Source: Limnoperna fortunei
Lineage: Eukaryota > Mollusca > Bivalvia > Mytilida > Modiolidae
Reading direction: 5' to 3'
NCBI GenBank assembly: GCA_944474755.1
Contig: OX104113.1
Location: 58,796,074 to 58,860,073, forward strand
Length of the DNA: 64,000 nt
Shown: positions 54,001 through 64,000 of the stretch, one piece after another
How the letters are laid out: each line of letters opens with the position of its first letter
Numbering within the stretch: the stretch's first letter is position 1
Program-made: the position numbers and the translations under genes
Notes under the pieces: model-generated
Databases searched by the model: none
Told to the model about the DNA's origin: nothing
The model's input: only the letters and a program-made list of their open reading frames with translations

Positions 54001-56915
54001 CATCTACCAATCAAATCTGCAATGATAGAAAACATGAAGAACGAAGAGGTACTTGTCTTATATAGAAGTTTATTGGTTTTATGCAACACATTGAGATCTA
54101 AGATCAATTTAAAATGATATTTGTAACCTGTAGTTTCCAGCGTGGATTTTAAGAAGTTGAAATGATCAAAATATGAAAAATTATTTGGCTATTTCGGTAT
54201 TATCTAATGCTTTATAGTATCACTGTGTAATTTTTAGATTGAAACAAGGAAAAGGTACTACCACTCAGCCAGACATACCATACAAAGAGATCCAATAGTG
54301 TATAATGATGAAATTTCATCTTTCTTTGGAGCCAAACCAGAACTCCTCAGACACCCAACATTGGCTTGGAGGTATTATTATCACTTTTTATTTATTAATA
54401 CTACTATACACTGTGTCAACATCTTAGATTGTTGGTAATATTTTTGTCATCATACTTTTTCTTCCAAGAACTTGTAAACACTTGACAGCAGCTCTAAGGT
54501 ACTTGTATGCACATTTATTGCTAGGACCAAAGTTAATCACACACCCAATATTAAAAGTTAGATGTAAAAATTCACAAGTATTGCTACTAAGGGGTCATCA
54601 ATAATTGTCAACATTTTTCACGAGTTTGCAAAGCACACTACAGGCGGGAAGGGGATTTCAATTTCAACATTTTTTCCGTACATTTTTTAAAACTTTCGGT
54701 TATACCGGAAAAGCTTCCATAACTGTTTCCCCTTCTGAAACATTTTTAAAGTCGTCCAAATGTTAAAACAGTTTGCATTAGTAGGGAGGACAGTCAAAAT
54801 TTGAAGTATCAAATATTTATAAGGCCAAATTTTACTGCCATTATAATCCGAAGTTAGTTTTGTAATTTGTCGGATTAACAGCAGACTTCAGTCCTATTGC
54901 TTGTAATGTAGCACATAAAAATTCTAATTTCGGTTTATTTATACAAAATTCAAACATAATATTCATCTTCTTTACATCATTAAAGCTTAAGACATTTCGA
55001 ACTTAATGGCAAACAATCTTTATTGAAGAAATTTCCCTTTTTCGTCTTTGAAAGATGAACGTGGAAAATGCTATGTTGATCATTTTTCCGTATATGGATA
55101 ATCTGACCTAATTTTATAATAAGCATGCTAATTTGCATACTATAACAGCCATTCTGTAGTAAGAATCCAGTAATTTACATATGTATTACCCAATGCAACA
55201 TTCAGTTTCGGGTTTCTTAATGTTTTTCATGTAGTAAACGTAATTAAAAAGAGACACCAATGTCAATAAATACACAACGCATAGGGGGTTATTAAAAACT
55301 TCAATAACTATCATAATGTATCAATAATGATCGATTTTAAACACAAAACTGATACAAAAAATCATGACACTGTCGTAAAAAAAAAGTGAGGGTACAATTA
55401 TTTGTTCTACTGGAATTTGTAATTCAGTAAAATGTGTTCATGAATAATGCAACGTGGCGGGGTATCATTTAATGTCCCATTTAATAGCCTATTTATATAT
55501 ATTTTTTTGTATTTCTTTGTGGTTGTGTTGTTTATACTTTCCCACCTTGGTTGCTGCTTTGACTACAATATATTTGTTTTATGATAAAATTAAGTAGAAT
55601 AAAAGAAGTAGAAAAGTGGTATATGGGACAATGAGACAACAAACTGAAGAAAAGAGCAAACAAGTTTTTCAATTAATGACAAAAATCATGCACATTGCAA
55701 CATTTGAATTAAATGAATAGTTTCCAGGAACGATAAGGTGATCACAGAACAAAATCAATTCAAATCGCAGAGTGACAGTTTGGATACATACAAGTGACAT
55801 TGGTAATTGGTGATTAAAAATCTCAATTATACTGCTAAATTGTAAAAGACTGAAAAATATGGAAATTTTCTTATAGTATGATTTGAAAAAGACATTTGAA
55901 GCAATGGCAAGAACATTAAATAGAAATGTCTATGAAGTATATCAATTATTAACCCTGCGTGTGGATGTACAGACATGCAAAAAATGTTGACATACTCTTT
56001 TTAGGGGGAGGAATGGGGTTTTCAAAAAGAGTGCTCTTTGCAAACTTGTGAAAAATGTTATTATTATAACAATTATGGATGACCCCTATATTACAACTTT
56101 TGTTGTTAGTTATCTAATAGAAAAAGAGTTAACCTATACTAAAAGTTACCATGTCAGTGCTGTTATTTTTTTCCTGACAAATGAAAACTGCTTAATGTAT
56201 TTTGTCAATCTTATGGTCCTTCTATATTACCAAAATCTACAAGTTGAAGTCAACACTTATTTTCTACAGTTGATATGGGTTTTGAAAAGGGCTTTTTTTT
56301 CTTAATTTTGATAGGACAACTTTTTATAAATTTGACCTAAATTAGAATGGAAGTGTAAGTTTGGCAAAGTTGATTCTTGTCTATTCAATATACTTTTGGT
56401 AATGTCATCTGCAGTTTTGGTGAGAAAAGTCTCGCAGTTGGTCCAAATATTATTTAACGTAAACCTGACAACAAACTTTTGTTAACAATGCAAGGTCCCT
56501 ATAGAAACATTAAATGCTGACTTACTATGTAAAATACCCATACCAAAAGTCAAGGACCATTTGTGACATGTAAACAATACAGGCACAGTATGGAATATGG
56601 ACACGTTAATTTGTTCTGTTGGATTTTAGTAATACCAAGGTACAATTTGTATTAATAAACAAATCCAGGCAAAATACCGAGCACATTGTGTTGTGACTTT
56701 AAGTGTAAATCTTAATTTGCAGGCTGATATTTGGTTCATGTGGAGCCTACCAATATCGACTGCAAGGTCCAAACTCATGGTCAGATGCTACAGATGCTGT
56801 AAAGAAAGTTCCGCTCACAGAAATGATGCACTATTCCGGGATTTTATTGGTTGTAATAGCTGGACTAGTATTATATTACTTAATTTCGTTTTTTTTAAAC
56901 ATTATTGGCTATTAA
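41874..56915 (+). CDS. FMO: Flavin-containing monooxygenase (10 exons, 528 aa)
   Basis: Joined exons: 41874-42061, 47193-47362, 48073-48231, 48937-49063, 50620-50790, 52083-52191, 53501-53650, 53863-54048, 54238-54371, 56723-56915. All phases join. Visible motifs: FAD-binding GAGISG at residues 16-21 and GGLW at 45-48; ATGH at 153-156; the FMO signature FxGxxxHxxxY as FSGEIIHSVKY at 171-181; the NADPH-binding GIGNSA at 198-203; the C-terminal-half TGY at 332-334; and a hydrophobic C-terminal tail of about 25 residues ending LNIIGY, which would anchor the enzyme in the ER membrane. Length is near the family's 530-560. FMOs oxygenate soft nucleophiles (amines, sulphides) using NADPH, O2 and FAD. 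Which animal FMO subgroup this is cannot be settled by eye. The start is the only ATG just before the Rossmann motif. Confidence 0.95.
42361..43208 (+). repeat. Direct duplication, ~400 bp units about 530 bp apart
   Basis: 42361-42758 and 42889-43208 share ATGACAGGTGT, CTGAGTGAGGA, GCTGTTTTATAGCTTG and AAAAGGGGAGATAAATCATG. In FMO intron 1. Confidence 0.85.
43500..44300. repeat. Decayed minisatellite, ~30-31 bp unit
   Basis: Many diverged units of the form GCTAGACAGGACATTTGACA then CAACCAACG, with variants such as GCAAGACAGGACGTTTGGCA. Interspersed with AACCCTGAACCTATTTTAAC. In FMO intron 1. Confidence 0.7.
44301..46845. other. FMO intron 1, central part
   Basis: No coding evidence. Short frames (for example 45700-46023) lack homology or splice support. 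ATTGATTGATTG near 44778 is a minor simple repeat. Confidence 0.55.
46846..47102. repeat. Uninterrupted copy of the dispersed repeat, with foldback tail
   Basis: Contains TTGTTAACAACAATGG, GATAGATTTGCTACGATAGA, then an inverted pair CTGACTTTGATATGC (46968 onwards) and ATATCAAAGTCAG (to 47097) around about 130 bp. In FMO intron 1 just before exon 2. Confidence 0.7.
47193..47362 (+). CDS. FMO: FMO exon 2
   Basis: Polypyrimidine tract and acceptor TTTTTTTTTCAG, donor GTTTGT. 170 bp. Contains NVSKYNYCFSDFPFPDD and YPHN, the typical FMO CFSDFP..P segment. Confidence 0.93.
47727..47984 (-). mobile_element. tRNA-derived SINE in FMO intron 2
   Basis: Same family as 30089-30329. Box A TGGCCAAGTGG and box B GGTTTGATTCT (complement of 47899-47909) are well preserved, and the central CTCCGGGTACTCC is intact. 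The head is at the right edge. Confidence 0.82.
48073..48231 (+). CDS. FMO: FMO exon 3
   Basis: Acceptor TTTTTCATAG, donor GTAAGT. 159 bp. Encodes GEHWKVT through IATGHHAKP and ends in DSFS, the start of the FMO signature. Confidence 0.94.
48937..49063 (+). CDS. FMO: FMO exon 4
   Basis: Acceptor GTACTTGCAG, donor GTACTG. 127 bp. Completes FxGxxxHxxxY and holds the second Rossmann motif VVGIGNSAVDAA. Confidence 0.95.
49963..50500. mobile_element. TA-flanked MITE in FMO intron 4
   Basis: Ends CTGTAAATTCGGAAAT and (reverse complement of the right end) CTGTCAATTCAGAAAT, flanked by TA at 49961-49962 and 50501-50502. Interior carries TTATTATTGCGATT-type inverted sequence. 538 bp, non-coding. Confidence 0.75.
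50620..50790 (+). CDS. FMO: FMO exon 5
   Basis: Acceptor TTTGATTCAG, donor GTTTGT. 171 bp. Encodes RCKPVYISTRSGAWVVPNYV and continues through the hydrophobic segment to SGNPKR. Confidence 0.94.
51046..52024 (-). mobile_element. Family 3 copy in FMO intron 5
   Basis: Minus-strand orientation: the 5' start GTGTGGACACAG lies at the right edge near 52020, and the 3' hairpin region TTTTGTCTCGTC..GGAGAGACATA is at 51049-51090. Five or more cores of about 146-150 bp. This is the longest family 3 copy in the window. Confidence 0.8.
52083..52191 (+). CDS. FMO: FMO exon 6
   Basis: Acceptor TTTCTTTCAG, donor GTAAAA. 109 bp. Encodes RWGLNPKMKALQTQPTVSPT and on to VPNIQ, equivalent to the FGLKPKH..SQHPT region of vertebrate FMOs. 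Confidence 0.93.
52475..53300 (-). mobile_element. Family 4 copy in FMO intron 6
   Basis: Minus-strand copy: the 3' hairpin region GGACCGTCCAGGTGAGCT is at 52474-52491, then TCTTCTCCTCTGAAACCACT, then diverged cores with GGCAATAACTCC-type sequence in reverse complement up to about 53300. Confidence 0.7.
53501..53650 (+). CDS. FMO: FMO exon 7
   Basis: Acceptor GATGTACAG, donor GTAAAT. 150 bp, phase 0. Contains EFDAIVLCTGYKIDLPFL, the position of the F/CATGY motif that links the FAD and NADPH domains; here it reads LCTGY. Confidence 0.94.
53863..54048 (+). CDS. FMO: FMO exon 8
   Basis: Acceptor TTAATTTTCAG, donor GTACTT. 186 bp, phase 0. Encodes LFKNVFNPDIGPSLAFIGFV, then QPASGGI and ETQARWFAEL, all typical of the FMO C-terminal half. 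Confidence 0.95.
54238..54371 (+). CDS. FMO: FMO exon 9
   Basis: Acceptor TAATTTTTAG, donor GTATTA. 134 bp. Encodes RYYHSARHTIQ, matching RY..SQRHTIQ of the family, and ends HPTLAWR. Confidence 0.94.
54591..56086. mobile_element. 1.5-kb inverted-repeat DNA element in FMO intron 9
   Basis: Left end GGGGTCATCAATAATTGTCA with AACATTTTTCACGAGTTTGC; right end gives, in reverse complement, GGGGTCATCCATAATTG and AACATTTTTCACAAGTTTGC. The target duplication is unclear. No transposase recognised. Confidence 0.78.
56723..56915 (+). CDS. FMO: FMO exon 10 with membrane anchor and stop
   Basis: Acceptor TTAATTTGCAG. 193 bp, stop TAA at 56913-56915. Encodes LIFGSCGAYQYRLQGPNSW, like the GP..YRLQGPG.W block, then a hydrophobic tail from about residue 503. 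ATTAAA at 56926-56931 is a weak polyadenylation candidate. Confidence 0.94.
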
Positions 56916-56940
56916 CTGATACTATATTAAATTAATATGA

Positions 56941-57590
56941 TAGGTATTTATATTGTAACTTAAGTGACATGAAAAGTATTTATATTGTAACTACTGGTAC
57001 ATGTTAAGTATTCATATTATAACTACTGGTACATGTTTAGTATTTATATTGTAACTACTGGTACATGTTTAGTATTTATATTGTAACTACTGGTACATGT
57101 TTAGTATTTATATTTTAAGAACTGGTACATGCTTAGTATTTATATTATAACTTCTGGGACATGTTTAGTATTTATATTGTAACTACTAATTCATGTTTAG
57201 TATTTATATTATAAGAACTGGTACATGCTTAGTATTTATATTGTAACTACTGGTACATGTTAAGTATTTATATTGTAACTACTGGTATACATGTTTAGTA
57301 TTTATATTGTAACTACTGGTACATGTTTAGTATTTATATTGTAACTACTAATTCATGTTTAGTATTTATATTATAAGAACTGGTACATGCTTAGTATTTA
57401 TATTGTAACTTCTGGGACATGTTAAGTATTTATATTGTAACTACTGGTACATGTTAAGTATTTATATTGTAACTACTGGTACATGTTTAGTATTTATATT
57501 ATAAGAACCATTACATGCTTAGTATTTATTATGTAACTAATGGTGCATGTTTAGTATTTATATTGTAATTACTAATGTTGAGTATTTATA
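56941..57590. repeat. 32-bp minisatellite, about 20 copies
   Basis: Unit ACATGTTTAGTATTTATATT plus GTAACTACTGGT, starting 26 bp after the FMO stop codon. Variant units (CTAATTCATG, AGAACTGGTACATGC, CTTCTGGGACATG) recur in the same order, so blocks of several units were duplicated. It may be transcribed as part of the FMO 3' UTR. Confidence 0.92.
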
Positions 57591-57863
57591 GCTAACAGGA
57601 CATTAAGCAAACATTCAAGAAATCAATCAGTATTTATATTAAATACTTAAATATTTTTTACAATTTATTTTCTACCAAATGTCTTATGAATGATTTTGAT
57701 AACTGCTTTTGCTTATTAAAGTTTGTTCAAATCATTCAAATTCTTATGTTTTGATAACAAATGGTATAAGTAAAAATTCACAAAAGAATAATGTATTTTT
57801 TCCATCCTAGTTAAACACATCAAAAGACAACACTAATAGAATCGTAGTCTGATAATCTGCTGT

Positions 57864-57922
57864 CCAATGCTTTTGTAGACTTTATAGATCCCAGGCTTCA
57901 TCAAAGTCTATAAAAGCATTGG
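57864..57922. repeat. 20-bp inverted repeat (hairpin)
   Basis: CCAATGCTTTTGTAGACTTT pairs with AAAGTCTATAAAAGCATTGG (one mismatch) around a 19-nt loop. Confidence 0.85.
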
Positions 57923-59211
57923 TTGGCAAAGGATTTTTGGACTATAGAATATGACCCTTTGTCATGAATTGCTTTAGTCATAATGTTCTTTTTAACAAAA
58001 TGCCATAATATTCTAGTTCCAAGTAGCAGTTTAAATATCATAAAAATAAAATTGATCATTGATATAAGCAGATGAAAGAAAAACAATGTTCCTGGTGTCA
58101 AACAATGGCGTACTTTGAAACTAGCTACTCTGGAAGTGGTATAAGTTAGATATGACCGAAAGTAAGACAAAACTGATACAATTTATCAGTTTCCACTTTT
58201 TTATATAGATTATGTGTCCATTGAATCATTTTTGTGATTTTGTGGATCACATTTATCCTAATTAGATTGTAGCAGTTTAGAGTCTTTGTTATAGATAAAT
58301 ATCTTGAAATAGACAGCTGTTAAAATTTAAATTATAGGTCAAGCAAGACAATTTTGTCCTGTTCTTTGTATTACATATATTAATCTGACACACCTATTTT
58401 ATTCATAACAAACATGAGTGGTTCCTGTTGCTCTGTTTGTTTTGGGTGTTTGGTGCTTGTTGCATTTGTGAGTTTATTGTTATCTGTGGCTCGATATTTC
58501 TAATTGAATTTTGTTCTGTTGTTTTCATCTTGATATCTTTATATCTACTTTATCTGGTAAAATGTAAACATTTGCTCAGGTCTAATTGCATTCATGGTAA
58601 AACTGACCACTTAAATTTATGCATTAAAAATGGACCAGGTCTAATTTGCTGCGAGTTATAAAATATACCATATCCAATATTCGATTGAGACCAGTTAACA
58701 ACAGGATTGCTGGAAATTCTTGTCAATTAAGGTTGAATTTAAACACACCTTGACATTATTTTTATGGCTTAGTGGTTATTCACATCAAATTTATTTGTAA
58801 TAAAATCATTCAATAAACAATCTCGAAAACAAATTGATTGATTACACAATTTCAGTGAAGGGACAAGACATATAGTTGCTTTGTGGTATGTGTACTTGAA
58901 GTCTCATTATACATATTTGTCAATGTAATCACTGGATAATTACCCAACCATTTCAGGGGCATCTTCAGCTATTGTCATCACTTTGAATGTCATCATCAGT
59001 GTCATCGTCAAAACCACTAAACCAATTGAAAACTAACATAACCAGTTCATTGGAAAGTCTTTCACAATGTTTATAAGAAAATAGCAAAGAAAACCGACCA
59101 AACAACAAGAGCCAAAAGCCAAGTGACAGTTACAAATCCGGATATAGACAACACAACACAAAAACCAAAAACATAAAACACAGAGAGTAACTCGAACCCA
59201 ATAAAAACCAT
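57923..59211. other. Downstream of FMO, no gene seen
   Basis: AT-rich. A hydrophobic 77-codon frame at 58428-58661 comes from T-rich DNA and has no splice or family support. Confidence 0.5.
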
Positions 59212-59222
59212 GGGTGCACTCA

Positions 59223-59580
59223 ATTAAATTAAAATTAAATCTTTCACAAGCTCCCCCTTTTTCTTATTGTTGCAGTGAAGATCTAACAATGTCCCATTAC
59301 AGGTCATCTCAGGTTGAACTTTTGCATTGACTAATCCCAACTTTTAATGTTGGGGGAATCCTCTGTCATTATTCGGATTCTCTCTGGAATTATTTAACCT
59401 TTTTCATCAGTAAACCCAAAGTTTGATTGGTTAATTTTTTGGGATACCCAAATTTTTTATTGAATAATATTTATATCAAAAGTTAAGTATGAGATGACCT
59501 GTAATGGGACGTTGTTAGATCTTCACAGCAACAATAACAAAAAGGGGGAGCTTGTGAAAGATTTAATTTTAATTAAATTA
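59223..59580. mobile_element. Foldback MITE with 11-bp target duplication
   Basis: Arms of about 95 bp: left ATTAAATTAAAATTAAATCT with TTCACAAGCTCCCCCTTTTT and TCCCATTACAGGTCATCTCA, mirrored on the right. GGGTGCACTCA flanks both sides perfectly (59212-59222, 59581-59591). Long arms and an 11-bp duplication again suggest a Mutator-like or similar element. Confidence 0.85.
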
Positions 59581-59591
59581 GGGTGCACTCA

Positions 59592-62500
59592 GGTGCTCCA
59601 GACGTCGAGTTACTCATTGTCTTGTCTAGGGAAAAGTCAAATCCAGGAATAGGAAACACTACCTATGACTCAGCGAAAATGTCAGATCGTATTTGAGACA
59701 CTGATTTCCCATAACAATCAATTAAGTCGGGGTGCCGACCATAGAACTACTGGAGAGATAACATCAACATAGGTACAACAAGCCATTGTTTGGGTAGTTT
59801 AGCAGTCAACAGCAGTGATCGGTGTATAAAATCTGAATAACGTGTAAGTTGTGAAATGTACACACCATACGCTGGAGCTGCTGGAATGTTGATGTCGATG
59901 AACGGGAAGTGGACAATTGGAAAGTTGAAGTCATCACGCTTGTCGTAGAATCTAGTCTGTAGTTTTTAGAGTCTATTTCTATAAATAGGTCTAAGTAAGA
60001 GGCTGACCTTAGTCGCCAGGGTAAATTGATATACATAAATTAATACTTGCCACCACCAAAGGACTTATTTCAATACAAGACCCAAGGGAATAATGTTTAA
60101 TTCTATCTCTTTTTTCCAAATCCTTCTCTGAAACTGCTCAAAAGATTCAAGACAAATTGTATGTGAATTTTATGGGATGTAAGTTCTTTGTTGTTGTTGT
60201 TTAAACGTAAATCTAAGCTGTCTGCCTTTGCACGAGTTCATTTAACATATTTGAAAACGGTTTCAAAGGGCTCATCATATGAAACCATTGAACCAGTTAA
60301 GCATCAAATTACAATATTCCTTGGAAAGTCGTTTACCAATTTTATGTAGTTTGTGCCAATCGGAATCGCAAATTGCTGTCATTACAGGAGTTGGTTAAAA
60401 TAGGTGAAATGCCTCTTTTGTTGGCCGTAATATAAAGCAGGTGAGCGGTACAGGCTCTTGAGGTTATTTTTGTTATTATGATTTTCTTTTTAACAATAAT
60501 TTGTGAGTGGAAGTTATAACGCCATATCCCTTGAAATTATGAAATCATAACTTTTTTTGTAGGTAAATAAATATATAGAACACTTACTGATTTTTTAGCT
60601 CGTCTGATTATAGGACAAAAAAACCCTGTTTCTAATTTGCTGAAATTAAAAATAATTCTTTGAAACAACGTCGCCAAGTAAATGGTTATTTGCAGGATTG
60701 ATGTATGGCAGGCGTTTACACCAATTTGTTATTTTCTGCTGATCGGGCTGTGAACATGGATGCACGACAAATATGTGTTTTTGAATGGCTGTAATTTAAA
60801 AATTCTCTAAAACTTACATGGCCACATGGATTGTTTATTGCGGAGTTGACGTAGAGGAGGTCCTTTACAAAGATTTTGTGAGAATAATACAATGACTGGC
60901 CTAGAAACTGCAAACCCAAAATGAAATTGCAAATTTGCGAAATTAAGGTACAAACCACATTATACAATAAGGTTCTTAAGAGAATTTACGCAAATCTTTT
61001 GACATAACATTATACATGGACCCGATTGGTCATATTTTGTTCTATCGCGTGGTATCGGCTCACTAGGAACCTCTGTTTTGTATTTCTCATGCACAGAACC
61101 ACCTGGAAGTTAATGTACCATATGGAACATTCCCGACGACTTTTACTAGCATTTGAAGATGTGTTTATCAACAGCTTATCTTCCCTGAGGACTTGCATTT
61201 CTAACTGTACAAGTTACTTCTGTGTACCTGCGTTATCAAATAACATACCTATTACAGGAAGACTTCGAAACGTTTGTATAACATTCTCTCCGTAATATAG
61301 ACGAAGATCGACGAACAATTGCTCACTTTGCGGCCATTATTCTGACCGGGTGGTGGACTACTTATAAATATAACTAATTGTATATCACATTTAATGCAAT
61401 GTTTTTACGAAACAACGTTACAATTGTATTCTTGACTTTTCCACAACTGTACCATTGTCTGATAAAAAATTTAATAGCACACAGTTATAAATAAACAATT
61501 TGAACATTCTCTAAACATGTACTTGAAAACAGACATTATGTCGATAACGGAAAGTACTGTGGTGGTCCAGAAAGACCTCAAAACTTAATAGCACAAGGCA
61601 ATAAAAACCTCCAATCGTCCGCTCCGTCCAATGTAAACTAGAAGTCCTGACTGTGTTTGAGGTGCATAGTTACTTGAAGCCTTGCTCTATATTTACCATT
61701 TAAAAGAATAGTCAAGTGCACAACAAGCTCACTTCATAAATGCAGATTGGAGTATGAAAAGACACTTTCCTTCTTATCTGAATTATCTTGCATGGGACTT
61801 ACCGTTTGTTAACTCGTGCCTAAGTATTAAAGAGGCAGAATGCGTTACACTAATTAACAATTTTGTAGTAGATGCCTCCTTGGTCATGCAAATACTTATG
61901 AATATATACATTGCAAAATATATTAAAAATTTCATTGACATGAAATATTGTTTATGATAAGCACACATGAACACAAATTCACATTCACTATTTGGTTACG
62001 ATACACATCATTTTCAACGATTAAAAGACGCGAACACTTTATGGTACTATGTATTTTGGACAATAAAAGTTATCCTATAGCCATTAATTTTATTAGGGTT
62101 GTTTATCGAGACAAAATTCAAAGCTGTGCAATGAGACATCATATTTAAAACTTTCATACTTGGAACAGTCTGCCACAATTTAAACACAGACAACACAATT
62201 GTCGTGTTTTGGTCATTCAGGACCATCCTATATTAGCTTATGTTTTAAATATATTAAACACAAAAGTTATTGCAGAATGCTGGCTATAACCATTATTAAA
62301 CTGTACTGAAGAATACACTGTTCAGTCCTTCGTTTTAATTGATCCTCATATTAACAGGAACACCCACTGCTCTCTTGTTCTGCTGAATCGAGAACTTCTT
62401 TTGGTCGTAATTCAATATCTGTACAATTGTTAAGGAATGTTCAATGTACTTCAGTCCTCCACTGTCAAAAGAAAATAAATATCTTTCCTAAAATATTTTA

Positions 62501-62759
62501 AACACAAATGTTTTGTTTTGTCGAATGAAGTACGCGTCCACGCTGGTGTAAATACTACCTACGATAGTAGAATGAGTGGTGATCCACAGATATCATATTG
62601 TACCTTGTTTATTATTATAACAAAGCAAGGAAAGTCGAAACTAGTGTAATCAGCATAAAAAACTTGACAACGAATCCTTACTTTAATCTAAACTATACTA
62701 CAGTGGCATAATTAAAGAACCATAGTGAGCACGCACACACACCCCACACCTTTCAACTT
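59592..62759. other. Intergenic, no gene seen
   Basis: Other than the family 4 remnant at 60085-60466, no feature I can support on either strand. Confidence 0.5.
60085..60466 (-). mobile_element. Short family 4 remnant
   Basis: The minus-strand head reads CCTCAAGAGCCTGTACCGCT then CACCTG, matching the family head. The left part has the reverse complement of CAGTTTCAGAGAAGGATTTG. A single core. Confidence 0.6.
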
Positions 62760-63180
62760 CCAGAAAATTGGGATAAGTAGTTTCTGAGGAGAAGCGCTTT
62801 CGAGTTAATCCATAATATATATTGAGAAATTTCCAAGTTCAAAGGGTCATAAATCTTAAATATATATTATATAGTCATAATTTCCTGTTGATCAGCACAA
62901 CAATGATCCTTTGTTCCTACAAAGTTTCATTAAATTCTAATCAATAGGTTCAGAGGATAAGTGCTTACGAGTTGTTTTATACATATATTTTGAGAAATTT
63001 ATAATTTCAAAGGGGCAAAATCCTACAAAAATATCTGACTACAATTTCCTATCGATATGTTCAACTTTCCTTCTTTCCTACCAAGTATTTTAAAAATGTG
63101 ACCAGTAGGTTCAGAGGAGTTACGTTTACAAGAATAGGACTGACGGACCTATAAAAATTTATATTCGTTGTGCGGGGTGT
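62760..63180 (+). mobile_element. Tandem-core element remnant
   Basis: Two cores with TTCAAAGGGTCATAAATC, TTCAAAGGGGCAAAATCC and AGGTTCAGAGGA, ending GACTGACGGACC and a GTGCGGGGTGTAATTA terminus. Diverged relative of the families above. Confidence 0.55.
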
Positions 63181-63381
63181 AATTACAGTTATGTATTGAC
63201 AATATAGATTGCGGATAGACCCAATACAGATTAGATGACACATAGTTAACTAAAAGAATTGACACATTCATCAATTTCAATCTCGACGTTAATGTGTAAT
63301 TTATAAGATATATAATGAGATGGGGAGTTGGGGACGGGAGGAGCATGAGAAAAATTAAAGTTTACAAACACGATGTCGCCT

Positions 63382-63405
63382 CCTCCCCCCCCCCCCCCCC
63401 CCCCA
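63382..63405. repeat. Poly-C tract
   Basis: About 20 C after CCTCCTC; a likely slippage and assembly-error site. A similar run is at 34537-34554. Confidence 0.95.
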
Positions 63406-63659
63406 GTTCTCCAGATTTTGGCATGATGTTACTTTTAATGTGAACTTAAAACGTTGTTAGAAAAAAAGCTGTTAGTAACAAGACGTCATGTAATTTAATT
63501 GTAGTTGTTACTGTGGTACTTTGGAAATATATAACAAGTTGTAAAGAAATTTCTTTTTAATAAATTGCACAGCTCTTCCAAATATACATCATGATAGCTG
63601 TCATAAATTGGTGAAACACCAAATTGTAAGGTCTTTAAATTGTGGTTATAAATATGTAC

Positions 63660-64000
63660 AAGTTAAAACCATAGCTTCCAAAAAATGTTTAGGATAAAAA
63701 TGTCCTGGTAATATGCACAACTACATATGGTGTACTTGCTTTGTACCAAGTTTCGATAAATTTGGTTCAATAGTTTCAGAAGAGTTAGTGGAAATAATGA
63801 TTTATGAGGATTTTTTGGAAAATTCTAAGTTCAAATGGCCATAACTACCACAAAATTTTGAGGATCAGAATTTCCTGGAAATATGCACAATTAAATACTG
63901 GTTACATACAAAATTTCGTAAAATTTGGTTGAGTAGTTACAGAGGATTTGAGCGGAATAACGTTAAGACGGACAAACAATATGTCTCCGTCACTATATGG
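63660..64000 (+). mobile_element. Tandem-core element, runs off the window
   Basis: Two cores with TCCTGGTAATATGCACAACT and TTCCTGGAAATATGCACAAT, AGTAGTTACAGAGGATTTGA, then AAGACGGACAAACAATATGT at the end. The 3' hairpin would lie just beyond 64000. Confidence 0.55.

Noticed and set aside
58428..58661. Hydrophobic 77-codon frame
   Set aside because: Composition follows T-rich DNA; no acceptor, donor or family similarity supports it.

Overview
The window is animal nuclear DNA, AT-rich, with small exons in long introns, GT-AG splice sites and a very high load of transposable elements. Several repeat types recall bivalve molluscs, and a mussel-like (Mytilus-type) genome is my best guess: tRNA-derived SINEs, and non-autonomous elements with tandem cores, an ACGG-like microsatellite and a terminal hairpin, as in the oyster 'pearl' family. 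The organism call is inference. The two gene identifications rest on protein motifs and on exon phases that join without a break.

Two complete host coding sequences can be assembled. On the minus strand, seven coding exons between 32863 and 8103 give a 338-residue MO25/CAB39, the scaffold of the LKB1-STRAD kinase complex. On the plus strand, ten exons between 41874 and 56915 give a 528-residue flavin-containing monooxygenase (FMO). The genes are head to head. A CRE and an ETS-type site lie just upstream of the FMO start, and a strong minus-strand splice donor beside them makes a shared promoter with an untranslated first CAB39 exon possible. At 5186-5309 (minus) a further hydrophobic exon of an unidentified membrane protein lies downstream of CAB39.

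Most of the remaining sequence is mobile or tandem DNA. 1-4245: degenerate tandem-core repeats holding an insertion with a recurrent ACCACAGAAC motif. 8.6-14.5 kb: a GGGGGTATA element, a TA-flanked element with a spaced motif, and a large tandem-core element that carries two nested insertions. 15.9-19.4 kb: 28-bp and 50-bp tandem arrays. 19.9-25.5 kb: a decayed but complete Tc1-like transposon and three adjacent tandem-core elements that fill CAB39 intron 4. 27-35 kb: further tandem-core elements, a SINE and a Mutator-like foldback. 35.1-39.3 kb: two inverted copies of a hAT-like element, one with an insertion inside it, and a foldback split by the other. 39.7-41.5 kb: a LINE fragment probably inserted into another LINE. 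FMO introns hold direct duplications, a decayed minisatellite, a SINE and three DNA elements. 56.9-57.6 kb is a 32-bp minisatellite, and 59.2 kb has a foldback with an 11-bp target duplication. From 59.6 kb to the end I see no gene.

The main theme is modular non-autonomous elements. At least four families with unrelated sequences share one plan: a subterminal inverted repeat at the 5' end, tandem cores of about 146-167 bp, and a 3' hairpin whose distal arm pairs with the 5' motif. They nest in one another, form a chimera, and in CAB39 lie within about 30 nt of a splice donor.
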